A stretch of 19,233 nt of DNA from positions 1 to 19,233 of the forward strand of contig JBOGVA010000037.1 in NCBI GenBank assembly GCA_050692195.1, written 5' to 3'. Every line of letters starts with the position of its first letter. Within the stretch, counting starts at the first letter, position 1. The translations under genes were made by a program, and so were the position numbers. This DNA comes from JBOGVA01 sp050692195. Lineage in GTDB: Bacteria; Actinomycetota; UBA4738. The notes under the pieces are model-generated. The model was not told the DNA's origin. It did not search any database and was given only the letters and a program-made list of their open reading frames with translations. Shown one piece after another: positions 1 to 7,496 of this stretch.

Positions 1-1031
1 GCGTGGTCCTGGTGATCATCGCCATCACGAAGTTCAGGACCGGGGCGTGGATCGTCATCGCCGCGATGCCCGTGATCATCTCCTTCTTCGTTGCCGTGAA
101 CCGGCACTACGAGGCAGTGGGGCGGGCCCTCCGGGCCAGGCCGGCCTCGCCAGCCCGGGGGATCCCCAACACCTTCGTGCTCCTCGTGCCCGACCTGGGG
201 CTGGCCACGGCGGAGGCCATCGCCTACCTACGGGCCCTCCGCCCTGAGCGGCTGATCCCCCTGTACGTCGGCGCACCCGGAGGCTACCGGGAGGCCGCGG
301 AGAGGTGGCCCTCCGTGGCACCGCGCATGGGAAGCCTCGAGCGGCTTCCCATCGCCGGCGGTCGTCTGGTTCGGAGCCTGCGCAACTACCTCCGCTCTAT
401 CCGCACCGGGGCCAGCGAGGAGTTCCTCACTGTCGTCATCCCGGAGGAGTTGGCAGGCTACTCGGTGTTCCAGTTCCTCCGGCGCCGTTCGAGCTTCTGG
501 CTCAAGGCTTCGCTGCTGTTCGAGGCGGGGATCGTCGTCACCAACGTCCCGCTCCTCCCGGAGGAGCGTCCGCTCGCCTCCGCTCACGCGGGACATCCAC
601 TGGAGCCTCTTCAGAGCGTGGTCCTCGTCCCGGTATCCGCCGTGAACGCGGCCACGGCGCGGGCCGTCTCGTACGCGAGCTCCCTGAATGCGGCGACCGT
701 AGAGGCCATCGTGTTCTCCACCGACCCCGAAGAGCAGCAGCACATCCTGGGTGAGTGGGGCGCGTGGCGGATGGGTATCCCCCTGTCCATCGTGGACGCG
801 CCGTTCCGGGATCTCGCCAACCCGATGCTGGAGGAAGTACGCAGGCATACGTCGCGCGAGGGAACGATCGTGACGGTGGTGCTGCCAGAGCTCGTGGTCC
901 GTCGGTGGTGGGAGCACCTGTTCCACAATCAGACCGCTCTGTTCTTCAAACGCCTCCTGCTGTTCGAACCGAGCGTCGTCGTCACGAGCGTTCCGTTCCA
1001 CCTCGCAGCGGGATCCCGCCGCCGAGGCTGA
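1..1031 (+). CDS. APC-type amino acid permease, C-terminal part (5' end outside window)
   Basis: The frame is open from the window edge, so the N-terminal membrane domain is missing. What remains begins with the end of a transmembrane segment (ITKFRTGAWIVIAAMPVII) and the RHYEAV motif, which in APC-superfamily permeases marks the end of the membrane domain. It is followed by about 300 soluble residues in two similar halves: one starts near VLLVPDLGLATAEAIAYLRAL, the other near VVLVPVSAVNAATARAVSYA. Each half ends with a hydrophobic strand plus an FFKRLLLFEPSVVVTSVPF-like element. This looks like a pair of universal-stress-type cytoplasmic domains, as known for this permease group. The substrate cannot be told. 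The gene ends with TGA 55 bp before the HD-GYP gene on the same strand. Confidence 0.75.
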   Translation, partial: VVLVIIAITKFRTGAWIVIAAMPVIISFFVAVNRHYEAVGRALRARPASPARGIPNTFVLLVPDLGLATAEAIAYLRALRPERLIPLYVGAPGGYREAAERWPSVAPRMGSLERLPIAGGRLVRSLRNYLRSIRTGASEEFLTVVIPEELAGYSVFQFLRRRSSFWLKASLLFEAGIVVTNVPLLPEERPLASAHAGHPLEPLQSVVLVPVSAVNAATARAVSYASSLNAATVEAIVFSTDPEEQQHILGEWGAWRMGIPLSIVDAPFRDLANPMLEEVRRHTSREGTIVTVVLPELVVRRWWEHLFHNQTALFFKRLLLFEPSVVVTSVPFHLAAGSRRRG

Positions 1032-1085
1032 GGCGAGGATCCGGCGAGGTCCGGGCCATTCTCAGGGCCGCCCTTCGGGGGTTCG

Positions 1086-2690
1086 ATGGAGTCAGCCCGC
1101 GTGGGCGGCTCAAGCAAACCCCCAGCGGAGTCGATTTCTCAGTCGATGAACGCGGAAACGGCCTACCGGCAGGAACGCCAGGCGCGAAGCGTCCGGCATG
1201 TCATGCGCAGGCTCGATGGGCCCGGCCTCGGGCTCCTCATGCTTCTCCTGCTCATCCCCCTGGGATTGACCCTTGCCTTCCGGGCAGTGCCCCAGTTCGA
1301 CCTGGTCTTCGAATCGGCGCTGTTCCATCTGGTGGTGGTGAGTGCCATCGCCGCCTGCGCCCTGATGATCGCCCTGTTCACAGCGGTGGTGGCGGCCCGG
1401 GCCCGCCAGGCGGCGCCCGTGCTCCTGGCCCTCGGCTGCGTGTTCGTCGGTACATTGATGCTCGGTCACGGCCTCACCACGCCGGGGATCGGGGGACGGC
1501 CCATGAACCTGTGGGTCGCCCGGTTCCCCGTTCTCGCCATCGCCGGCTTCGCCCTGTGCCTGGGCGCGGCCGCCGCAGGGGAATCGAGCGCCCTGAAACG
1601 GCTGGTGAACCGGTTCCCGCGGATCTCCCTGGCTGCGGTGACCGCGATCCTCACGGCGGGATCGCTCTTCATCGTGGTGCGCCCGACCGCGATCCTCGGC
1701 GGCCGTCCGTTCGCGGGTGAGACCACCCTGACCCATGCCGTCATCGCGGCCAGCGCTCTTATCCTCCTGGCAACAGGAGGGATCCACTGGCGCCGGTGGC
1801 GTCTGGGCCGAGACCGAGTACAGCTCGGGCTGGTGGTCGCATGCTGGCTTTCGGTCGATGCTCTGATCTCGTTCGAGGTCGGTCAGCTGTGGCGGATCTC
1901 CTGGTGGGACTACCACGCGTACCTGCTCGCGGGGTTCGCCGCCACGGCCTGGGCCGTTGCCACCGAGTCGCGCCGAGTGGGTGGCATCAACCGGGTCATC
2001 GCCGGTGTGTCGATCTCGGATCCCCTGGAACAGATCGCTCGAGGCTACCCCGAGGCCCTGAACGCTCTCGTCGGCGCGGTCGAGGCGAAGGACCGGTACA
2101 CGCACGGGCACTCCGTCCGAGTGGCGGACCTGTCGGTCCGCATCGGGCTCCGCCTCGACCTGGGCCCCGACTCCCTGCGGGCGCTGGCCCAGGGTGCCTA
2201 CCTGCACGACATCGGGAAGATCGGGGTGCCGGATGAGGTCCTCAACAAGCCGGGGAGCCTCAACGACGACGAGTGGACGTGGATCGAGGCTCACCCCGGG
2301 GTCGGATGGGAGATGGCCAGCCGGGCGCCATCGCTTCGGGCGGCCCTCTCCGTGATCCGCCATCACCACGAACGGTGGGACGGCACCGGCTACCCCGACA
2401 AGATGACCGGCAAGGCCATCCCGATGGCCGCTCGCATCGCCGCCCTGGCCGACGTGTGGGACGCACTGACGTCCGACCGAGCCTATCGACCGGCGTGGGA
2501 GCTCGATCGTGCTCTGGCCCACATCGCGGCGGCCGGCGGGACTCAGTTCGACCCCCTGTGTGTGGATGCCTTCCTGGATCTGGTGTCGGAGCGCGGCCTG
2601 TGGCCGGAACGGCCCACAGAGGAGCTCGACGCGTTGTCCGCTGCGGCAGAAGCGTGTCACTCACGGGCGACGCACCGTCGCCCCGCCTAG
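1086..2690 (+). CDS. Membrane-bound HD-GYP domain phosphodiesterase
   Basis: Predicted cyclic-di-GMP phosphodiesterase or related HD-GYP signalling enzyme. Residues about 45-295 hold seven or so hydrophobic segments forming an N-terminal membrane sensor of no named type that I recognise. The HD-GYP domain covers about 315-505: the HD pair is in HDIGKIG (H374, D375), preceded by KDRYTHGHS and followed by EAHP (H403), HHHERWDGTGYP (GYP at 435-437) and the DVWDALTSDRAYR block. All expected metal ligands seem present, so it should be catalytically competent. The ATG at 1086 has GGGGG five bases upstream. ATG 1146 and ATG 1201 are alternative starts, and the first 20 residues look unremarkable. 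There is no GGDEF domain. The stop codon overlaps the stop of the convergent polymerase gene in the palindrome CTAG. Confidence 0.9.
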   Translation: MESARVGGSSKPPAESISQSMNAETAYRQERQARSVRHVMRRLDGPGLGLLMLLLLIPLGLTLAFRAVPQFDLVFESALFHLVVVSAIAACALMIALFTAVVAARARQAAPVLLALGCVFVGTLMLGHGLTTPGIGGRPMNLWVARFPVLAIAGFALCLGAAAAGESSALKRLVNRFPRISLAAVTAILTAGSLFIVVRPTAILGGRPFAGETTLTHAVIAASALILLATGGIHWRRWRLGRDRVQLGLVVACWLSVDALISFEVGQLWRISWWDYHAYLLAGFAATAWAVATESRRVGGINRVIAGVSISDPLEQIARGYPEALNALVGAVEAKDRYTHGHSVRVADLSVRIGLRLDLGPDSLRALAQGAYLHDIGKIGVPDEVLNKPGSLNDDEWTWIEAHPGVGWEMASRAPSLRAALSVIRHHHERWDGTGYPDKMTGKAIPMAARIAALADVWDALTSDRAYRPAWELDRALAHIAAAGGTQFDPLCVDAFLDLVSERGLWPERPTEELDALSAAAEACHSRATHRRPA

Positions 2691-4075
2691 CCGCCCGATC
2701 TACCCTTCCTGGCTCTCCTGGCCTTGCTCGACCGGTTTGGCGCCTCGTAACCATCCCAGGGGTCGTAGTCGACCTCCAGCGCCTCCTGGGTCGGACGCTC
2801 AGTCTCCGGAACGTTTCGGAGGTTGAGTCGGATCCGGGTCCAGGTGGAGCTCCGCCCCCGCATCGAGTCCACGAGCACGTCGGCGGGGGCCAGGTGCGGC
2901 CAGACGTCCGGATGCTTCGCCTTCCATCGCTCCAGTCCCTCCATGGCCTCCGATTCGGTGGCCGCCCGGGCGACCTCGATGAGCGGCATGGTGCTCCGGC
3001 GACGACCCGTCGGCCCGGCGCTCTTGCCGGGAGCCGGAGGCGGAACGATGCCCTCGCGCTCCCCCCTGCCCTTCCGTCGTTTCGAGGGCTGGACCCGCGG
3101 TGGCTCGCCGGCCTGCTTCGCGAAGTGCGGAGGCCACGGGGCGTCGCCGAACCCGGCTCCCTCGTGCTGGGCCGCCAGGTCGAGGAGTCCGTCCAGAGAC
3201 CCGGCGGCGGCGTCGATCTCCTCCCAGGGATCACCGATCCGCGCGAACCGTTCGGGAACGGTGTCGAGCGTGAATGCCCCGGGGTCACAGCCCTGGACCT
3301 CTTCCCACAAGAGCGGGGTGGAGACCCGGGCGTCGGGGGTGGGGCGCACGGAATATGCGGAGGCGACCGTTCGGTCCTTCGCGTTCTGGTTGTAGTCCAG
3401 GAACACGCCGTGGCGCTCCTCTTTCCACCAGCTGCTGGTGGCCAGGTCGGGCGCCCGTCGCTCGACCTCGCGGGCCAGGGCCACCGCGGCCCTGCGAACC
3501 TCGTCGAACGCCCATCGGGGCTCGATCCGGCAGTAGATGTGGAAGCCGCGCGATCCAGAGGTCTTCGGCCAGGCCACCAGCCCCAGTTCCTCCAACGCCT
3601 CCCTTGTCACCAGGGCGACGTCCAGGATCTGCGACCAGGGCACCCCGGGGACGGGGTCGAGGTCGATCCGAAGCTCGTCGGGGTGGTCGAGGTCCTCCGC
3701 GCGGACCGGATGCGGGTTGAGGTCGATGCATCCCAGGTTGACGATCCACGCCAGCTGGGCCTCGTCCTGGACCACGACCTCGTGGGCCGTTCGGCCGGAG
3801 GGAAAGCTCAGCTCGACGGTCTCGATCCAGTCGGGCCGGAACTTCGGCGCCCGCTTCTGGAAGAAGAACTCCCCCTCGGCTCCCTCGACGTAGCGCTTCA
3901 GCGCCATCGGGCGGCCGGCCACGCCTCGCAGGGCGCCGTCGGCCACGGCCAGGTAGTGGCGGACCAGATCGAGCTTCGTGTGGCCGGTGCGCGGGAAGAA
4001 CACCCTCTCCGGGTTGCTGACCGTTACCTCCCGGCCGGCGATCTCCAGGATCTCCTTGCGAGCCGCCACGACCAC
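2687..4075 (-). CDS. LigD-type polymerase/primase domain protein (stand-alone PolDom, bacterial NHEJ)
   Basis: Archaeo-eukaryotic primase superfamily polymerase of the LigD PolDom type, which in bacterial non-homologous end joining fills gaps and adds nucleotides at double-strand breaks. Residues about 8-300 form the domain. The catalytic metal-binding aspartates are in ELRIDLD (D138, D140) and FLDYNQN (D227), the nucleotide-binding motif is SGSRGFHIY (173-181), and KDRTVASAYSVRP with VSTPL completes the core. No ligase or 3'-phosphoesterase domain is fused. A basic linker (about 330-365) leads to a conserved-looking C-terminal block with DVLVDSMRGRSSTWTRIR and DYDPW. The start is GTG at 4075, or GTG 4069 two codons later; neither has a clear Shine-Dalgarno. 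It lies 21 bp after the Rieske gene. No Ku or ligase gene is in the window. Confidence 0.9.
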   Translation of the reverse strand: MVVAARKEILEIAGREVTVSNPERVFFPRTGHTKLDLVRHYLAVADGALRGVAGRPMALKRYVEGAEGEFFFQKRAPKFRPDWIETVELSFPSGRTAHEVVVQDEAQLAWIVNLGCIDLNPHPVRAEDLDHPDELRIDLDPVPGVPWSQILDVALVTREALEELGLVAWPKTSGSRGFHIYCRIEPRWAFDEVRRAAVALAREVERRAPDLATSSWWKEERHGVFLDYNQNAKDRTVASAYSVRPTPDARVSTPLLWEEVQGCDPGAFTLDTVPERFARIGDPWEEIDAAAGSLDGLLDLAAQHEGAGFGDAPWPPHFAKQAGEPPRVQPSKRRKGRGEREGIVPPPAPGKSAGPTGRRRSTMPLIEVARAATESEAMEGLERWKAKHPDVWPHLAPADVLVDSMRGRSSTWTRIRLNLRNVPETERPTQEALEVDYDPWDGYEAPNRSSKARRARKGRSGG

Positions 4076-4096
4076 AGGATACGGGCCTGGGGAGAT

Positions 4097-5335
4097 TCAG
4101 CTGCGGGTCGGGATGTCCTCGGGAACCGGGACCGGCCCGGTCAGGCGGCCCGCGAGGTAGCTCCGGGCGACCACCGCCATGAACTGGTACACGCCGACCT
4201 CGGCGCTCGAGAGCGGAGCCTGCCGGTAGCCGCGACCGGTGGCTCCTCGCTGGACGCCCTCGCAAGCGCTCCAGTCCTGGCGGTTGGTGAGGTCCCAGAA
4301 CTCCACCGCGTAGCTCGGATCGAAGTTCTCCGTCGCCCGGGCTTCCGGCGGGAACAGCCACTGGCACCGAACGCGCGTCCGGCCGGCGGCCACGGGCTCC
4401 AGGAGGTGGGTGAGGACGTAGTCGGGGTGGGCGCTGATGAAGAGGTTCGGGAGCAGCTGGAAGTAGTGGACCTCTCTCCGACGGCGCTCGTCGAGGCGGC
4501 GGAAGGACACCCCCCGGCTCTCCCCCGTGAGCGACATGGTCTCCGCCTGGTCCATAAGGTCCATGGATCCTCCGACCACGAGGCCCGTTGGGACGAACTG
4601 CACGCCGCTGTCCGTCGGGGTCACGCGGCACAGCTCGGGGTGGATGTTCTCGCAGTGGTAGCACTCGTGGTAGTTCTCCGAGATCACTTTCCAGTCCGCC
4701 TGTACCTCGTAGTCCACCGCGGCTTCGATCACCAGCCGCTGGGGCTCGTACGCCTGGAGCGCCTGGTCCAGGTTCCCGACGTGCTCCATCAGGTCGGGGG
4801 CTTCCTCCGAGCAGTTCGCGAACACCCATCCGCCCCACTCCTCGACACGGACCGGCACCAATCCGTGCTCGGGGTCGCCGGGCTCGAAGGCTGGCCGGTC
4901 GGCGAATCCCGGAGCGGTGCGGAACGACCCGTCCAGGCCATAGGTCCACGAGTGATACGGGCACCGGATGTATCCCCGGCTCACCGGCTCCTCCCCGAAC
5001 GGCAGCAGCTCGTGGCCCCGGTGCCGGCAGGTGTTGAAGAACCCCCGCAGCTCGCCCTCCTTCCCCCGCACCAGGAGGACGGCGTCCGAACCGATCCGGA
5101 CCGCTCGCTGGTCCCCCGGCTCGGACAGGTCGCCGGACCGCCCCGCGCACAACCAGGAGGTCTCGAAGAAACGGGCGCCTTCCCAAGCGAATACCTCCGG
5201 CGACAGGTAGGCCTGGGCTGGAAGGGTGCGGGCCTCCGAGAAGATGGCCGTGCAACGCTCCAGGAGGATGGAGTCGAGGGGAACCGGCTCAGGCGCGAGC
5301 TCCCCCGATCTCTGGTTCGGGCTCTTCGTTCCCAC
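4097..5335 (-). CDS. Rieske-type non-heme iron oxygenase, alpha subunit
   Basis: Aromatic-ring-hydroxylating dioxygenase alpha-subunit family; the larger relatives of this shape include oxygenases of quaternary amines. The Rieske [2Fe-2S] ligands are in NTCRHRGHE (C103, H105) and RCPYHSW (C125, H128). The mononuclear iron site follows the family pattern DWKVISENYHECYHCENIHPE, with H227 and H232 as ligands; the aspartate ligand is probably in TNRQDW near the C-terminus. The length of 412 residues is normal. The start is GTG at 5335; no strong Shine-Dalgarno is visible, and translation may depend on the upstream LLM gene, which ends 53 bp earlier on the same strand. No ferredoxin or reductase partner is nearby. 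The substrate is unknown. The family assignment is firm; a role in amine or xenobiotic oxidation is only a guess. Confidence 0.88.
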   Translation of the reverse strand: MGTKSPNQRSGELAPEPVPLDSILLERCTAIFSEARTLPAQAYLSPEVFAWEGARFFETSWLCAGRSGDLSEPGDQRAVRIGSDAVLLVRGKEGELRGFFNTCRHRGHELLPFGEEPVSRGYIRCPYHSWTYGLDGSFRTAPGFADRPAFEPGDPEHGLVPVRVEEWGGWVFANCSEEAPDLMEHVGNLDQALQAYEPQRLVIEAAVDYEVQADWKVISENYHECYHCENIHPELCRVTPTDSGVQFVPTGLVVGGSMDLMDQAETMSLTGESRGVSFRRLDERRRREVHYFQLLPNLFISAHPDYVLTHLLEPVAAGRTRVRCQWLFPPEARATENFDPSYAVEFWDLTNRQDWSACEGVQRGATGRGYRQAPLSSAEVGVYQFMAVVARSYLAGRLTGPVPVPEDIPTRS

Positions 5336-5388
5336 GGGGATCGGATCGTCTCACAGGATGTCGAGCGCCGTGCATCATGCTCCTCGCG

Positions 5389-6276
5389 CTACCGGTCGAC
5401 GTTCGCGGCCGCCGCGCGCACTGCCGGGATCACCTCGCGGGCGAGACGTTCGGCCTGCTCCTCCTGATCCGGACCGACCGGGCAGAAGTTGATGGCGGTG
5501 AAGCCGAGGCTGAGGAACCCACGCAGCCGCTCGGCCACGCGCTCAGCAGCGCCCGATACCACCGACGGCGGCTCGACACCCCGCTCGTCCACGCGGATGT
5601 CGACGTTGTAGACGCACGTGATGTCCTGAGGTCGTCGGCCGGACTCGCGGGCGGCGGCGAGGACCCGGTCTCGCAACGCCGTGACCCGTTCCGGCGGGGC
5701 CAGCTCGAGCGTCGGGATCCACCCGTCCGCCAGCCGGCCGGTCAGGGCCAGCGCGCGGGGACCGTATGTTCCCAACCAGATGGGGATACGTCTGGTCGGC
5801 TTCGGTTCCAGCTCGGCGCCCTCGGTCCGATACAAGCGCCCCCCGAACGTGAACGCCGATTCCGACCACAGGCCACGGATGATGCGGACGGCCTCTTCCA
5901 GACCCTCGACCTTGTCCCGGCGCGACCGCTTGCTGAGCCCGAACGCGCGGAACTCCTCGTCCGAGTAGCCCCCGCCGAGCCCGAGGATCAGCCGCCCTCC
6001 TGACAACCGGTCGAAGGTCTCAGCCATCTTGGCCACCACCGGGGGTTCCCGGTACGGCACCGCGAGCACGCGAGTGGCCACGAGGATCCGCGAGGTCGCC
6101 GCGGCGATCCAGGACAGCATGGTCCACGTCTCGTGTCTGGGCTCCTTGCCGTGGAGATGATCGTTCACCGACACGAAGTCGAAGCCCAGCTTCTCGGCCC
6201 GTCTGGCATCCCTCACTGGATCGGAGCCCTTCGCCGCCGAGGGAGAGACGTTCAGGCCGAACGCCAGGTTGTTCAT
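5389..6276 (-). CDS. LLM-class (luciferase-like) oxidoreductase, probably F420-dependent
   Basis: Single-domain TIM-barrel flavin/F420 oxidoreductase of 295 residues. Typical blocks are GFDFVSVNDHLHG near the N-terminus, AAATSRILVATRVL, the family hallmark DRLSGGRLILGLGGGY, and PIWLGTYGPRALALTGRLADGW. In actinobacteria this subgroup mostly uses F420, but no biosynthesis gene here tests that. I chose ATG 6276 because AAGGAGGA lies about five bases upstream. An ATG five codons earlier (6291) overlaps the stop of the exporter gene as ATGA. Either way the gene is translationally coupled to the LysE-type gene. It is followed by the Rieske gene on the same strand, so two redox enzymes sit between an exporter and a DNA-repair polymerase in what looks like one transcript. 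Confidence 0.87.
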   Translation of the reverse strand: MNNLAFGLNVSPSAAKGSDPVRDARRAEKLGFDFVSVNDHLHGKEPRHETWTMLSWIAAATSRILVATRVLAVPYREPPVVAKMAETFDRLSGGRLILGLGGGYSDEEFRAFGLSKRSRRDKVEGLEEAVRIIRGLWSESAFTFGGRLYRTEGAELEPKPTRRIPIWLGTYGPRALALTGRLADGWIPTLELAPPERVTALRDRVLAAARESGRRPQDITCVYNVDIRVDERGVEPPSVVSGAAERVAERLRGFLSLGFTAINFCPVGPDQEEQAERLAREVIPAVRAAAANVDR

Positions 6277-6287
6277 GGTCTCCTCCT

Positions 6288-6902
6288 TCATGTCATCAGC
6301 CCGCCGACCAGCAACCAGACGCCGAGGCCGGCCAACAGGGTCGCCAGCCCCCGGCGGATCCACCGAATCACCCCGTCGCCGGCGCGGCGCAGTCCGAGGG
6401 CGCCGAGCAACACGACCCCCCCATCCCCGATGGCCAGGCCGACCGCGAGAGCCACGGCCACGAAGAGCGCGCTCCCCGTACCTCCGGTCTGCCCGGCCGC
6501 AGCGAACAGCGGCGAGGCCACCGCACCCAGGAAGAGCCACGCTCCCGGGTTGAGGAGAACGGCGAGGGCTCCGCGAGCGGACGGTGGGAGCGCCCGCCGC
6601 TCGGGTGAGGGGTCACCCACCGCGTGACTGGAGCGAAAGCCGTCCACGGCGAGCCAGAGCAGGAAGGCCCCTCCGACGGCCTGGAGGATCCTGAGCGTGA
6701 GACCGGTTGGCGGTGCGAGGGACAGCCCGAGCGCGAGCGCCGTGAGGAGGAACCCGAACGTGACGGCTGCCCCGGCCATCGCTCGAAACCCTCGAGGGAT
6801 CCCCCCACGCACCGCCTCAGCCAGGAGCACGGCTTGAACCGGTCCCGGCGCCCCGGCGAGAGCGAGCCCCAGGCTCATCGCTGCCAAGACGTCACCCGTC
6901 AC
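6288..6902 (-). CDS. LysE/RhtB-family membrane exporter
   Basis: Predicted amino acid or metabolite exporter of the LysE superfamily, 204 residues with about six hydrophobic segments, which is the usual size. Family signatures: GLALAGAPGPVQAVLLAEAVRGG at the N-terminus (the G-x-x-x-x-P-G-P block), GAFLLWLAVDGFRS in the middle and ALAVLLNPGAWLFLGAV (the N-P block). GTG 6902 is preferred over a GTG/ATG further upstream because AGGAGG lies nine bases before it and the protein then begins right at the first membrane helix. The gene is divergent from a MarR regulator; its promoter overlaps the proposed MarR operator, so it is probably the main target of that repressor. It overlaps the LLM gene downstream. 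The exported compound is unknown. Confidence 0.87.
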   Translation of the reverse strand: MTGDVLAAMSLGLALAGAPGPVQAVLLAEAVRGGIPRGFRAMAGAAVTFGFLLTALALGLSLAPPTGLTLRILQAVGGAFLLWLAVDGFRSSHAVGDPSPERRALPPSARGALAVLLNPGAWLFLGAVASPLFAAAGQTGGTGSALFVAVALAVGLAIGDGGVVLLGALGLRRAGDGVIRWIRRGLATLLAGLGVWLLVGGLMT

Positions 6903-6949
6903 GATGCCTGGCCTCCTGGTCGTCGACAGCTGATGTATTTGCTCGTACA

Positions 6950-6979
6950 ATCATATCAGCAGGTTCCTTGCATCTGCAA
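6950..6979 (-). promoter_or_regulatory. Promoter of the LysE-LLM-Rieske-PolDom run
   Basis: Read on the minus strand: -35 TTGCAG (6974-6979), an 18-base spacer and -10 TATGAT (6950-6955). This gives a leader of about 40 nt before GTG 6902. The -35 hexamer lies inside the palindrome at 6967-6980, so a bound MarR dimer would block it. The region is clearly richer in A+T than its surroundings. Confidence 0.55.
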
Positions 6980-6980
6980 G
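6967..6980. promoter_or_regulatory. MarR-type operator palindrome
   Basis: CTTGCA-TC-TGCAAG is a perfect inverted repeat with 6-bp arms and a 2-bp centre, of the TTGCA-n-TGCAA kind bound by many MarR-family dimers. It lies between the divergent exporter and MarR genes, covers the exporter -35 box, and contains TTGCAT, which could serve as the -35 of the marR-like gene (with TACGCT at 6992-6997 as -10). Repression in both directions is the natural reading; binding itself is inferred. Confidence 0.6.
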
Positions 6981-7005
6981 TTCTTTGTTGCTACGCTGAA
7001 CGACG

Positions 7006-7461
7006 GTGACTTCCGGTCGGCTCACGGAGACGGAGATGCGGGCGTGGCAGGCGCTGCTCCACGCTCACCACCAGGTCATCCGGCAGCTCGATCGGGAGCT
7101 CCGAGAGGAGCACGACCTTCCATTCGCCGCCTACGACGTCCTGCTCAGGCTGACCCAAGCGCCCGGCAGGTCGTTGCGCATGACGGATCTGGCCGAACGG
7201 GTGATGCTCTCGCCAAGCGGCCTGACGCGGGCCGTCGATCGGCTGGTGGCGAAGGGACTGGTCCAGCGGCAACCGGATCCGGAGGACGGCCGGGTGGCGT
7301 TGGCGTGCCTCACCGAAGTCGGGCGCAGGAAACTGAGACGGGCCGCCCGGACTCACCTGCGGGGCATCCGAGAGCACTTCACGGGCCGGCTCAGCGAGAC
7401 GCAACTGCGTACCGTCGCTTCGGGCCTGGAGACGATCACCGGGACCCACACCCCCCACTAG
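7006..7461 (+). CDS. MarR-family transcriptional regulator
   Basis: Winged-helix repressor of 151 residues. The N-terminal dimer helix contains AWQALLHAHHQVIRQLDREL. The winged helix-turn-helix covers about 40-105, with DVLLRLTQAPGRSLRMTDLAERVMLSPSGLTRAVDRLVAKGLVQR followed by the wing DPEDGRVALACLTEVG, which holds the conserved D-x-R. GTG 7006 has no Shine-Dalgarno but sits 8 bases after the -10-like TACGCT, so it may start a leaderless mRNA. ATG 7036 has GGAG six bases upstream and is a real alternative, but it would remove the conserved LTETE stretch. The divergent arrangement and shared operator with the LysE-type exporter suggest it senses the exported compound. It ends 16 bp before the convergent AlkZ-like gene, with a terminator-like hairpin between. 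Confidence 0.9.
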   Translation: MTSGRLTETEMRAWQALLHAHHQVIRQLDRELREEHDLPFAAYDVLLRLTQAPGRSLRMTDLAERVMLSPSGLTRAVDRLVAKGLVQRQPDPEDGRVALACLTEVGRRKLRRAARTHLRGIREHFTGRLSETQLRTVASGLETITGTHTPH

Positions 7462-7471
7462 TCCTGAGCAA

Positions 7472-7496
7472 CGCGTTTCAGTCACGGTGAAACGCG
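7472..7496. terminator. Bidirectional hairpin between MarR and AlkZ-like genes
   Basis: CGCGTTTCA / TGAAACGCG forms a perfect 9-bp stem with a 7-nt loop (GTCACGG). It stands between two convergent genes and includes the TGA stop of the AlkZ-like gene (7478-7480) in one arm. No T-run follows on either side, so it is a terminator by position and stem strength only. Confidence 0.5.

Noticed and set aside
1071..1080. CCC-TTCG-GGG mini hairpin before the HD-GYP start
   Set aside because: Only three base pairs; too small to call a terminator, although it has a stable tetraloop sequence.
1110..2660. 516-codon minus-strand open frame opposite the HD-GYP gene
   Set aside because: Antisense shadow; the plus strand has HD and GYP motifs and membrane helices, while this frame is low-complexity and Arg/Gly/Pro/His rich.
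3285..5255. 656-codon minus-strand frame overlapping Rieske and PolDom in another frame
   Set aside because: Same-strand shadow of two real genes in a different frame, with no motifs.
2273..5467. 1064-codon plus-strand open frame
   Set aside because: It is the antisense of the PolDom and Rieske genes, both of which have complete catalytic motifs. Long antisense frames are normal at this GC content, and its translation has no recognisable domain.
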